Assembly: GCF_014203425.1 (NCBI RefSeq)
Contig: NZ_JACHJC010000001.1
Coordinates: forward strand, 4,552,001 to 4,616,000
Direction: 5' to 3'
Length of the DNA stretch: 64,000 nucleotides
From: Micromonospora echinospora
Lineage (GTDB): Bacteria > Actinomycetota > Actinomycetes > Mycobacteriales > Micromonosporaceae
Both the position numbers and the translations under genes were made by a program. Positions 17,808 to 25,321 of this stretch are shown here, in pieces (the first letter of the stretch is position 1; each line of letters starts with the position of its first letter). The notes beneath the pieces are model-generated. The model saw only the letters and a program-made list of their open reading frames with translations, was not told the DNA's origin and searched no databases.

Positions 17808-18075
17808 TCACGCTCCGGTGAACGCGCGCAGCAGGGTGCGTACCGCCGCTCTGAGGTCGTCCCGGCCGGCCGGGGTGCCGGGCGGTGGGGCGCTGAGCGC
17901 GCCCGCGCCGACCAGGCGGTCGAAGAGCAGCCCGTCGACGAACGCCACGAACTGGTCGCCCTGCCGCAGCGGTTCCGCGGCGCCCGCCCGGGACAGCAGC
18001 TCGCGGGCCTGGACGCGCAGGACGCTGCCGTGGTGCAGGATCGCGCGCAGCTCCGGCCGGTGGGTCGCCTCCAGC
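17808..18075 (-). pseudogene. TetR-family regulator remnant, C-terminal half only
   Basis: On the minus strand the last ~88 residues read like a TetR ligand-binding half (GRLLEATHRPELRAILHHGS, FVAFVDGLLFDRLVGAG, RAAVRTLLRAFTGA, stop at 17808). Upstream the frame stays open, but its sequence is the antisense of a monooxygenase, and no helix-turn-helix is present. The N-terminal half and start codon are therefore lost. The boundary at about 18075 coincides with the truncated 5' end of the divergent monooxygenase. Confidence 0.7.
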
Positions 18076-19179
18076 AGGCGGCCGTCGCGCTGCGTCGGCG
18101 CGGATGGCGCGTCACGGTGTTGGAGCGCGCGGACCGCCCGCGCGAACTCGGCACCGGCCTGACGCTGATGGCCAACGCGCTGCGCGGGCTCGACGCGCTC
18201 GGCCTCGGTGACGCCGTGCGGCGCGACGGCCGGCCCGACACGCCCGGTGGACTTCGCACCCGCGACGGCCGGTGGCTGTCCCGGATCGAGGGCGCCGACC
18301 TGGAGGCCACCCTGGGCACCGCGGCCCTCGGCATCCACCGGACCGCCCTGCACCGCCTGCTGCGCGACGCGCTGCCGTCCGGGGCGCTCCGCACCGGCGT
18401 CGAGGTCGTCGACGTCGACGCCACAGCGCCGTCGGTGACCTGCCGGACCGACGGCACGACCGACGTCCTCGCGGCGGACCTGGTCGTCGGCGCGGACGGG
18501 TTGAACAGCACGCTGCGCCGCCGGTTGTGGCCGGCGGCGCCGCCACCGGCGTACTCCGGCTCGACGGCCTGGCGGGCGGCGATCGCCTGGCCCGTGCCGG
18601 TGGCGACGGCAGTCACCTGGGGGCGGCCGCGAGTTCGGCACCGTTCCGCTCGGCGACGGCCGGCTCTACTGGTACGCGGCGGACGTCGCGCCGCCCGGCG
18701 GGCGCGAGCCGGACGAGCTGGCCGCCGTGCGGGAGCGGTTCGGCGACTGGCACGAGCCGATCCCGGCGTTGCTGGCGGCCACGCCACCGGAGGCGGTGCT
18801 CCGGACGGATCTGCTGCACCTGGACACTCCGCTGCCGACCTACGTCCAGGGCCGGGTCGCGCTGCTCGGCGACGCCGCGCACGCGATGACGCCGCACCTG
18901 GGCCAGGGCGCGGGGCAGGCGATCGAGGACGCCGTGGTGCTGGGCGCCGTCTGCGCCACCGGCACGGCGGACCTGGCCGGCGCGCTGGCCTCGTACGACC
19001 GGCAGCGGCGACCGCGCAGCCAGGCGGTCGCGCGCGCGGCCCTGCGCACCGCCCGGTACGGCCAGCAACTGCGCAACCCGGTGGCGGTGGCCCTGCGCGA
19101 CACGACGATCCGGCTGACCCCGTCGAAGGCGGCGCTGCGCGGCATGGCCCGGTACGCCGACTGGCAGCCGCCGGGCTGA
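18075..19179 (+). pseudogene. FAD-dependent monooxygenase pseudogene, 5' truncated and frameshifted
   Basis: Homology begins at AAVALRRRGWRVTVLERA, the end of the first Rossmann unit; the preceding GxGxxG dinucleotide-binding start is missing. The frame continues through LVVGADGLNSTLRRRLWP to VTWG at about 18620. The family sequence then resumes one frame over as GREFGTVPLGDGRLYWYAAD and runs through the FAD ribityl motif RVALLGDAAHAMTPHLGQGA to the stop at 19179. Restoring two G residues near 18627 would rejoin TWG-R-GREFG. With no start region and a frameshift it is very unlikely to be functional. Confidence 0.8.
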
Positions 19180-19364
19180 CCGCGGGCCACCGGCCGGGCC
19201 GGCGCGGGGACCGTCGGCGAATCGGAGTCGCGACAATCCTTCAGAATATCGATCGCTCGCGTTTTCGAGGTCGTCCGAATGGGAGAGGTGGCCGGTAAGA
19301 TCGGCGACAGAACTGCGACCGATCACGGACTGCCCGGCGGCCGGCGTCAGCTCACACTGAGCGC

Positions 19365-20249
19365 ATGAATACGAGACTCCGCCGCAGCCGGGCATTCCGC
19401 CTCGCGGTGTGTCTCGCCCTCGTGGCGATATTGAGCGGCTGCATGCAGCTCAACCTCGGGCTGACCGTGAACGACGACGACACCGTCTCCGGCCAGCTCC
19501 TGCTCACCGCGCCGAAGTCCGTGCTCAGGCAACGCAACCCGGACCCGGCGGTCGCCTTCGCGCAACTGCGGCCGAACATTCCCTCACTTCCGCCCGGGGC
19601 GGAGAGCCGGTACGAGGACGCGACCTCGTACGGCATTCAGATCACGTACCGGAAAACGCCGCTGGCGCAATTCACGAGCGAAAGCGTGAATCTTGTTCGA
19701 GACGATGATCTGTATCGCTTCTCGCTCCCGCTGGACCCGAAGAAATACGGCGGGATGGTCGGGCAGCAGGATCCGCGCCAGCAGCAGGCTTTCATGACCC
19801 TGATGGCGTTCGAGATCTCGGTGACGTTCCCCGGCCGGGTGCTCGACACCAACGGCACGGTCACCGGGCGCTCGGTCAGCTGGAAGGTGGTCGCCAACCA
19901 GCCCAAGCCGGCCGAGCTGCGCGCCGTCGCCCAGGCGCCCCCGCCGCCGGCCACCAGCCCGGCCGCGGTGGTGACCGGGAACGGCTCCTTCCCCTGGCTG
20001 CCGGTCGTCGGCGCCGTGGTCGTCCTGCTGCTGGTCGCCGCCGTGGCGTTCGTGCTGCTGATGCGGCGACGGCGCTCCCGCGGCGGCCCGGACGCGACGG
20101 CCACCACCGACCCGGGCGGCACCACCGGCGCCGCCCTCGGCCCGGGCGCCCTCACCGGCCCGGGCGCGTCAGCCGGCCCCGCTCCGGCCACCACCGGCGC
20201 CCCGGCCGCACCCGACACGCCGACTCGACCCGCCGGTCCGCCGGCCTGA
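19365..20249 (+). CDS. LppM-domain lipoprotein with C-terminal membrane anchor
   Basis: A 294-residue protein. Lipobox ILSGC has its Cys at residue 26. The LppM/DUF3153 domain follows (MQLNLGLTVNDDDTVSGQLL, residues ~26-180), then a Pro/Ala linker, one transmembrane helix (WLPVVGAVVVLLLVAAVAFVL), a basic RRRRSRGG stop-transfer and a Pro/Ala/Thr/Gly tail. A surface protein with both a lipid and a helix anchor is typical of actinobacterial LppM proteins; the mycobacterial relative is linked to the cell surface. The 185 bases upstream are noticeably AT-richer than the surroundings and may hold its promoter. It precedes the CIS genes, with no proven link. Confidence 0.8.
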   Translation: MNTRLRRSRAFRLAVCLALVAILSGCMQLNLGLTVNDDDTVSGQLLLTAPKSVLRQRNPDPAVAFAQLRPNIPSLPPGAESRYEDATSYGIQITYRKTPLAQFTSESVNLVRDDDLYRFSLPLDPKKYGGMVGQQDPRQQQAFMTLMAFEISVTFPGRVLDTNGTVTGRSVSWKVVANQPKPAELRAVAQAPPPPATSPAAVVTGNGSFPWLPVVGAVVVLLLVAAVAFVLLMRRRRSRGGPDATATTDPGGTTGAALGPGALTGPGASAGPAPATTGAPAAPDTPTRPAGPPA

Positions 20250-20388
20250 GCCGCTCCGACCACCGACGGCGCCCGCGCCGGCGGCCCACCACCGCACCGG
20301 GCGGAACCTGGGTCCAGCACCCCGGAACGCCGCCGCACCATCCCACCCCGGCCGCACCACCGCACCATCGAAAAAGAGGGGGATCGCC

Positions 20389-20733
20389 GTGAACGATCTC
20401 TTCACCTGGGCCGCCCTGGGCAGCCTCACCGGCGCCAGCGCCGCCACCCTGCTCGCCACGAACGTCATCGGCGGGCTGATCGGCCCGAGCGGCGACAAGG
20501 CCCGCAAGTGGATCGCGCTGGGCTTCGCGCTGCTGCTGTCCTACCTGACCGCCGCGTTCGCCACCGACGCAGGCCCGGAGAAGTGGATCATCGCGTTCTT
20601 CAACGGACTGGTGATCTTCTCCGCCGCGCTCGGCGTCAACCAACTCCCCCCTGGCAACCGGCAGGCGACGCAGGCGTCGCCGACCCAGCTCGCCCAGGGC
20701 CGCGAGCCCCGCTACGTCCGCTCCTGGGTCTGA
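20389..20733 (+). CDS. Small membrane protein, holin-sized, first gene of CIS operon
   Basis: A 114-residue protein with three predicted helices (about 5-28, 40-58, 65-82: AALGSLTGASAATLLATNVI, ALGFALLLSYLTAAFA, IIAFFNGLVIFSAALGV) and a polar C-terminal tail. GTG 20389 follows an AGAGGGGG site. Size and topology resemble holins, but no family signature is recognised. It is the first of a same-strand run leading into the injection system, with 14 bases to the next gene. A role in membrane permeabilisation or anchoring is inference only. Confidence 0.6.
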   Translation: MNDLFTWAALGSLTGASAATLLATNVIGGLIGPSGDKARKWIALGFALLLSYLTAAFATDAGPEKWIIAFFNGLVIFSAALGVNQLPPGNRQATQASPTQLAQGREPRYVRSWV

Positions 20734-20747
20734 GAGAGGTGACCCCC

Positions 20748-21356
20748 ATGATCTTCGGCATCCTCAGCGCCGCCGTCCAGGTCGTCTTCGGCGCCGTACT
20801 CGGGCAACTCGCCGCCGGCACCGTCGGCCTGCTGGTCGGCGCGGTCGTCGGACTGCTCCTCGGCGCGCCCTTCGGCTGGGCGTCCGCCTCCGCCGGCACG
20901 TACGGCCCCGACCCGAAGGGGATCTTCCTCTTCGTGGTCGACCACACCTGGAGCCTGCTCAACACGTTCGCCGGGGCGCTCTTCCTAGCCCTGCACCTGG
21001 TCTTCGGCCACCAGCTCGACCGGATCGTCTCGGCCGGCAGCGGCCGGGTCAACGTGATCGAGGGCGTCTCCCCCCGGTACGCCACCACGATCGGCACCGT
21101 GTGCGCCGGATCCAGCCCGGGCATCCAGCGCCACGAGGACGTGCACGTGTTCCAGGCCCGGCTGCTCGGCCCGTTCTACCTGCCGCTGGTGGCGCTCAAC
21201 TACGTGCTGTTCACCATCGCCCCGGTGTGGCTGCTCTGGCACGACCACACCAACGCGCCGATCAACCGGTTCACCCGCTACTTCGAAATCGGCGTCTACC
21301 CACACGTCTGGAACGAGGCCATCGCGTACCGGATCCAGGGGACGCCACCGCGATGA
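20748..21356 (+). CDS. Membrane protein with HExxH-like metalloprotease motif, CIS operon
   Basis: A 202-residue integral membrane protein with helices near residues 5-45 (a glycine-zipper-like GAVLGQLAAGTVGLLVGAV), 60-80 and 145-165. Between them is RHEDVHVFQARLLGPFYLP: His-Glu-Asp-Val-His followed by Phe-Gln matches the HExxHxxQ pattern of small bacterial membrane metallopeptidase-like proteins of unknown role. GAGAGG precedes the ATG, and the stop overlaps the next start (ATGA). Its place inside the operon suggests work at the membrane for the injection system; protease activity is inference. Confidence 0.6.
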   Translation: MIFGILSAAVQVVFGAVLGQLAAGTVGLLVGAVVGLLLGAPFGWASASAGTYGPDPKGIFLFVVDHTWSLLNTFAGALFLALHLVFGHQLDRIVSAGSGRVNVIEGVSPRYATTIGTVCAGSSPGIQRHEDVHVFQARLLGPFYLPLVALNYVLFTIAPVWLLWHDHTNAPINRFTRYFEIGVYPHVWNEAIAYRIQGTPPR

Positions 21357-22033
21357 CCGGAGCGATCGAGGCGGCCGTCGAGGACGTCGCGAGCTGGCTG
21401 ACCGGAGCCGCGGGTGAGCCCGTACCGGTCGGTCCGCCGCGCGACGACCCCGACGGCGGCCTCACGGTCTGGCCGCTGGAGCTGCGGCCGGCCCGGCAGA
21501 CCGCCGCCGGCGGCGCGGCGCGCGAGCCGTACCGGTTCGTGGTCCGGCTGCTGGTCGCGGGCGGCGGGCCGGCCGCCCTCGCGGCGCTGGACCGGGTGCT
21601 CGCCGCCGCCACCACGGCGGGCCGGCCGGAGCTGGTGCTCGCCACCGGCGACCCGGCGCTGTGGCGGGCACTCGGCGTGGCGCCCCGGCCGGCGTTGCTG
21701 CTGGACGTGCCGGCCCGCATCGACCGGCCGGTCCCGGCCGCGCCGCCGGTGCGGCACCCGCTGCGACTGCGGCAGCTCGGCATGCGCACGCTCGACGGCC
21801 GGGTGGTCGGCCCGCAGGACCAGCCGCTCGCCGCCGTCCGGGTGGAGCTGGTGGGCAGCGCCCAGGCCACCGAGACCGACGCCGCCGGCCGGTTCCGGCT
21901 GGCCGGCGTGCCGCACGACCCCGACTCGCCGGACGCTCCGGTGCGGATCCGGCTGATCGGCGCGGGCCGCGTCCACACCGCCGAACTCGACCCGGACGGC
22001 GACCACCTGGTCGTCGTCCGCGCCCCCGACTGA
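21353..22033 (+). CDS. CIS terminator/cap-like protein with C-terminal Ig-like (carboxypeptidase-regulatory) domain
   Basis: A 226-residue protein in two parts. The N-terminal ~130 residues (AIEAAVEDVASWLTGAAG, LELRPARQTAAGGAAREPYR, RFVVRLLVAGGG) look like the Afp16/Pvc16-type tube and sheath terminator (DUF4255-like) by size, start and location before the sheath gene. The C-terminal ~75 residues (GRVVGPQDQPLAAVRVELVG, TETDAAGRFRLAGVP) are a carboxypeptidase-regulatory or transthyretin-like beta-sandwich. The assignment rests on gene order and partial resemblance. The stop is 17 bases from the sheath gene. Confidence 0.55.
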   Translation: MTGAIEAAVEDVASWLTGAAGEPVPVGPPRDDPDGGLTVWPLELRPARQTAAGGAAREPYRFVVRLLVAGGGPAALAALDRVLAAATTAGRPELVLATGDPALWRALGVAPRPALLLDVPARIDRPVPAAPPVRHPLRLRQLGMRTLDGRVVGPQDQPLAAVRVELVGSAQATETDAAGRFRLAGVPHDPDSPDAPVRIRLIGAGRVHTAELDPDGDHLVVVRAPD

Positions 22034-22049
22034 CGTCCGAGGAGGACCG

Positions 22050-23306
22050 ATGCCCACCTACTTCTCCCCCGGCATCTACGTCGAGGAGGTGCCCAGCGGG
22101 GCCCGCCCGATCGGACCGGTCGGCATGAGCACCGCCGCCTTCGTCGGGGTCGCGCCCAACCGGACCGCCCACGTCGGCGAGGTGCTGGCGGTGAACAGCT
22201 GGACCGAGTTCCTGCGGCTGTACGCCGACGGCGAGCACCTGGAGAGCACCCCGCTGGCCCGCGCCGTGTTCGGCTTCCTGGACAACGGCGGCACCCGCTG
22301 CTGGGTGGTGAACGTCGGCGAGGGCGGACGGCTCACCGGCACCGGCGGGCGGCGCGGCGGCCTGGAGCTGCTGGAGGCGATCGACGAGGTCTCCATCCTG
22401 GCCGCCCCCGGCTACCACGATCCGGTCTCGCACGAGGCGCTGATCAGCATGGCCGAGCGGCTGCGCACCATGGTGGCCATCTGCGACCCGCCGCCCGAGG
22501 TCACCGACGTCTCCCGGCTCACCCGGGTCGCCACCCCGGGCAAGCCGCCCAAGCCCGCGTCGGCCGCTTCGACCTCGACGTCCGACAAGCCCGCCGAGGG
22601 TACGCCGGGCGACGCCGACGACGAACCGCCCGGCACCGGCGGCGACCGGCCCCGGCAGTCGGACTTCGCCACCTTCTACTTCCCGTGGATCCGGGTCCGT
22701 GACCCGCTCAGCGGCGACCTCGTGCTCACCCCGCCGAGCGGGCACGTCGCGGGCATCTGGGCCCGCACCGACGCGCTGCGCGGCGTGCACAAGGCACCCG
22801 CCAACGAGCCGGTACGCGGCGCCGTCGACCTCGCGTACCGGGTCACCCGCCCTGAGCACGACGTGCTCAACCCCAAGGGCGTCAACGTGATCCGGTTCTT
22901 TGCCGGGGAGGGCATCCGGCTGTGGGGCGCCCGCACGCTCGCCGCCGAGGCCAGCGAGTGGCGCTACCTGAACGTGCGGCGGCTGTCCATCTCCATCGAG
23001 CAGGCCATCTCCAACGGCACCCGCTGGATGGTGTTCGAGCCGAACGACTTCACGCTGTGGCGCTCGATCCGCCGCGACATCGGCGCTTTCCTGACCCGGG
23101 TGTGGCGCGACGGCGCGCTGCTCGGCCGTACGCCCGAGGAGGCGTTCTTCGTCAAGTGCGACGAGGAGACCAACCCGGCCGACGTCCGCGACGCCGGAAT
23201 GGTGGTGGCCCACATCGGCATCGCGGTGGTCAAGCCCGCGGAGTTCGTGGTGTTCAAGCTGAGCCAGTGGGCCGGCGGCACCGAGACCGAGACGATCGGA
23301 GGCTGA
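22050..23306 (+). CDS. CIS contractile sheath protein
   Basis: A 418-residue phage-tail-sheath family protein. Seen: the classic N-terminus YFSPGIYVEEVPSGARPI, GPVGMSTAAFVG, FLDNGGTRCWVVNVG, and the C-terminal sheath domain with NVIRFFAGEGIRLWGARTLA, RYLNVRRLSISIEQAI, FEPNDFTLWRSIRRDI and FFVKCDEETNPAD. The sheath wraps the inner tube and shortens to drive it forward. An acidic Ser/Pro/Asp-rich insertion (~residues 165-205, SAASTSTSDKPAEGTPG and on) lies mid-protein and is probably an exposed loop. GGAGGA precedes the ATG. The tube gene starts one base after the stop. Confidence 0.96.
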   Translation: MPTYFSPGIYVEEVPSGARPIGPVGMSTAAFVGVAPNRTAHVGEVLAVNSWTEFLRLYADGEHLESTPLARAVFGFLDNGGTRCWVVNVGEGGRLTGTGGRRGGLELLEAIDEVSILAAPGYHDPVSHEALISMAERLRTMVAICDPPPEVTDVSRLTRVATPGKPPKPASAASTSTSDKPAEGTPGDADDEPPGTGGDRPRQSDFATFYFPWIRVRDPLSGDLVLTPPSGHVAGIWARTDALRGVHKAPANEPVRGAVDLAYRVTRPEHDVLNPKGVNVIRFFAGEGIRLWGARTLAAEASEWRYLNVRRLSISIEQAISNGTRWMVFEPNDFTLWRSIRRDIGAFLTRVWRDGALLGRTPEEAFFVKCDEETNPADVRDAGMVVAHIGIAVVKPAEFVVFKLSQWAGGTETETIGG

Positions 23307-23307
23307 C

Positions 23308-23790
23308 ATGCCCACCACCGCGACGCCGCAGCCGGGAGCGCCCGTCGACCCGTACCGGGCCTACCACTTCAAGCTGCTGATCAACGGCGTCACCAACGGG
23401 CACTTCACCGAGGTCAGCGGCTTCGAGGTGGCGATACCGGCGCTGTCGTACCGGGAGGCGGGCAACGAACGCATCCGGGCCGTGCCCGGCCAGGTCGAGT
23501 ACGCCCCGGTCACGCTCCACTTCGGCCTGACCAGCTCACGGGAGCTGTGGGACTGGGTGAACGCGGCGGCGAAGGGCACCGTCAACCGGCGCAACGTGTC
23601 GGTGGTGCTGCTGGACCCGGCCGGCACCGCCGAGGTTCTGCGCTGGAACATGATCAACGCCTGGCCGACCCGGTGGCGGGGCGCACACCTGAACACCCTG
23701 TCGCAGGAGATCGCCATCGAGGCGCTGACCCTGGCGTACGAGGGCCTGGAGCTGGAGGCCGGCGGTGCCGCCGCCCCGGCGACCGCGTGA
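23308..23790 (+). CDS. CIS inner tube protein (gp19/Hcp-like)
   Basis: A 160-residue T4 gp19-like tail tube protein. Seen: DPYRAYHFKLLINGVTNGHF, TEVSGFEVAIPALSYREAGN, YAPVTLHFGLTSSRELWDWV and a C-terminal EIAIEALTLAYEGLEL, the usual order of beta-strands that make the hexameric ring. Rings stack into the tube that the sheath pushes out. It is the only tube paralogue in the locus; Afp and PVC particles use two. It follows the sheath by one base and overlaps the next gene by 26 bases. Confidence 0.95.
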   Translation: MPTTATPQPGAPVDPYRAYHFKLLINGVTNGHFTEVSGFEVAIPALSYREAGNERIRAVPGQVEYAPVTLHFGLTSSRELWDWVNAAAKGTVNRRNVSVVLLDPAGTAEVLRWNMINAWPTRWRGAHLNTLSQEIAIEALTLAYEGLELEAGGAAAPATA

Positions 23791-25321
23791 CCGGCTGGCC
23801 CGCGCGCTGCGGGCCACCGCCGACCGCCTGTCCGGTCCGGGCACACCGTCCGCGCCGGACGACGCGCCACGTCCTCCCGGCCAGGCTCCCGAGCACTGGC
23901 GGCGCCTGGTGGCGGCGCACGCCCCCGGCCTGCTGCGCGACCTTCCCCCGCCCGCCGATCCTCCCCTGCCCGCCGACCCTCCCGCGCTATCCGCTCCTTC
24001 CCCGCCCTCCGCTCCTTTCCCGACCTCCGTCGAACGGCGCCAGAGGGGCCGGTGGCGGAACTGGATGGCACGTTTGATCAACGGACTCGCCGCTTCCCGC
24101 AACGGCCCGCCGAGATCTTGGTACGAGATGGCCCCCATAGGGGCCGTTTCCTACCAAGATCTTCCGCATGTCTTGGAGGGTGGGACGGGGATCTCGGAGG
24201 GTGAGAGATCCGCTGGACCGCTCGGACGGGGTGCGGCACTGCTCGGGCTCGGAGCGGCGTCCACACGTCCGGACGGTGTGGAGGGCGCGGCGGGGCCGGA
24301 GACGTTCCCGCCGACGGTGGACACTCGGTGCCGCTCGGGCCAGGCGGTACGCCCGGACGGTGCCAGGTCACGTGAGGACGCTCCGGCGTGTGGGTGCGTA
24401 ACGTCACGCGGCCCGGCCGGATCGGCGTGCGTCGCCGAAGGATCCGGGTCGCGGGACGCCTTCGGCAGACCACGCACCCACGGCACCCCGGCCACCGGCG
24501 TCGGCACCGGCACCGGCACCGGCACCGGCACCGGCGTCACAGCAACAGCCACAGAGAGCACAGCGACCGCCGGTGCCGGACGAACAACAGGGGCAGGGAC
24601 CAGCAGCGCCGGCACCGGCACCGGCACCGGCACCGGCACCGGCACCGGCAGCAGTGATCGCAACAGCACCGACAGGTCAACCGGCGCCAGCAGGTCAACC
24701 GACACCGGCGCGCCCACCAGCACCGGCCGGCGCACCGGCCCGGACGGCAGCCGTGACGCGACGGGATCGCCGGGCCGCGTCACCTCAGGCGACTCGGCCC
24801 CGCCGTCAGCCGCGGAGCGGTGGCCCGGCCTCAGCACGGGCCGGGCGCTCCGGAGCCTCGCACAGGTCCGCCGAAGCCGCTCCCGGGAGGCCGCTGTTGA
24901 GGCGGACCTGCCGCCCGATCGAGGGGACGTGCCCTCGCTCGTCTTCGCCACGGCGCCACCGTCGTTGCCGCACGAACCAGCCGAACGCACGAGGGACGGC
25001 CGAACCGGATACGCGAACGGTCGCCGCGGGACCGGATCGGTCGACCGCCCCCCGGCGCGGACCGCGGGCTCGCCGTACCCCAATGGGCACGACCCGGCCC
25101 GCGGCGGCGAGCTCCGGCACGCGACCGACGGACCGTGGCCGGCCCTGCCGGACGACACCGGCCCGTCCCGGACGACGAACCCGGCCGGCGCGGGCCGGGC
25201 GACCGACGGTGGACCCACGGACCCGTGGCCGGCGCTCCCGGCCGAACCGGCGTGGCATCCCTCGCGGGCCACGCCGTGGAGTGACACGGCCCGGCTGGAC
25301 CGGGAACAGGCGGGTGACTGA
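23765..25321 (+). CDS. Long, largely disordered CIS-operon protein of unknown function
   Basis: A 518-residue frame from GTG 23765, which has GGAGG six bases upstream, to a stop overlapping the next ATG. The ends look genuine: N-terminal DRLARALRATADRLSG and EHWRRLVAAHAPGLLRDLPP, and a C-terminal region with high third-position GC and a doubled motif GPWPALPDD / DPWPALPAE. The middle (~residues 90-370) is low-complexity, including (Gly-Thr)n from GGCACC repeats, and contains a palindromic element at 24113-24162 read through in frame. Codon bias there favours no frame clearly, so expansion or partial decay is possible. It holds the Afp6 position but matches nothing I know. Confidence 0.55.
   Translation: MPPPRRPRDRLARALRATADRLSGPGTPSAPDDAPRPPGQAPEHWRRLVAAHAPGLLRDLPPPADPPLPADPPALSAPSPPSAPFPTSVERRQRGRWRNWMARLINGLAASRNGPPRSWYEMAPIGAVSYQDLPHVLEGGTGISEGERSAGPLGRGAALLGLGAASTRPDGVEGAAGPETFPPTVDTRCRSGQAVRPDGARSREDAPACGCVTSRGPAGSACVAEGSGSRDAFGRPRTHGTPATGVGTGTGTGTGTGVTATATESTATAGAGRTTGAGTSSAGTGTGTGTGTGTGSSDRNSTDRSTGASRSTDTGAPTSTGRRTGPDGSRDATGSPGRVTSGDSAPPSAAERWPGLSTGRALRSLAQVRRSRSREAAVEADLPPDRGDVPSLVFATAPPSLPHEPAERTRDGRTGYANGRRGTGSVDRPPARTAGSPYPNGHDPARGGELRHATDGPWPALPDDTGPSRTTNPAGAGRATDGGPTDPWPALPAEPAWHPSRATPWSDTARLDREQAGD
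24113..24162. repeat. Palindromic GATCTTG/CAAGATC element, copy 2, inside a CIS gene
   Basis: Perfect 11-bp arms AGATCTTGGTA (24113-24123) and TACCAAGATCT (24152-24162) enclose a second stem GGCCCC (24130-24135) / GGGGCC (24140-24145) with a 4-base loop. The nested hairpin is inside the long disordered CIS ORF and is in frame there. It shares the GATCTTG core with the intergenic element at 13275-13345. Confidence 0.65.
24503..24649. repeat. Two GGCACC hexanucleotide tracts
   Basis: Tandem GGCACC units run at about 24503-24534 and 24611-24649, separated by about 75 bases of unrelated sequence. In the CIS frame they encode Gly-Thr repeats; in the other frames they give Pro-Ala or Arg-His. Such tracts can change length by slippage, and a six-base unit keeps the frame. 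Confidence 0.75.

Noticed and set aside
18030..19298. Continuous 422-codon frame taken as an intact monooxygenase
   Set aside because: After about 18625 this frame no longer resembles the family, while the neighbouring frame does. The frame is open only by chance.
24503..24649. GGCACC tracts considered as a CRISPR array
   Set aside because: The units are six bases in direct tandem with no unique spacers of constant length.
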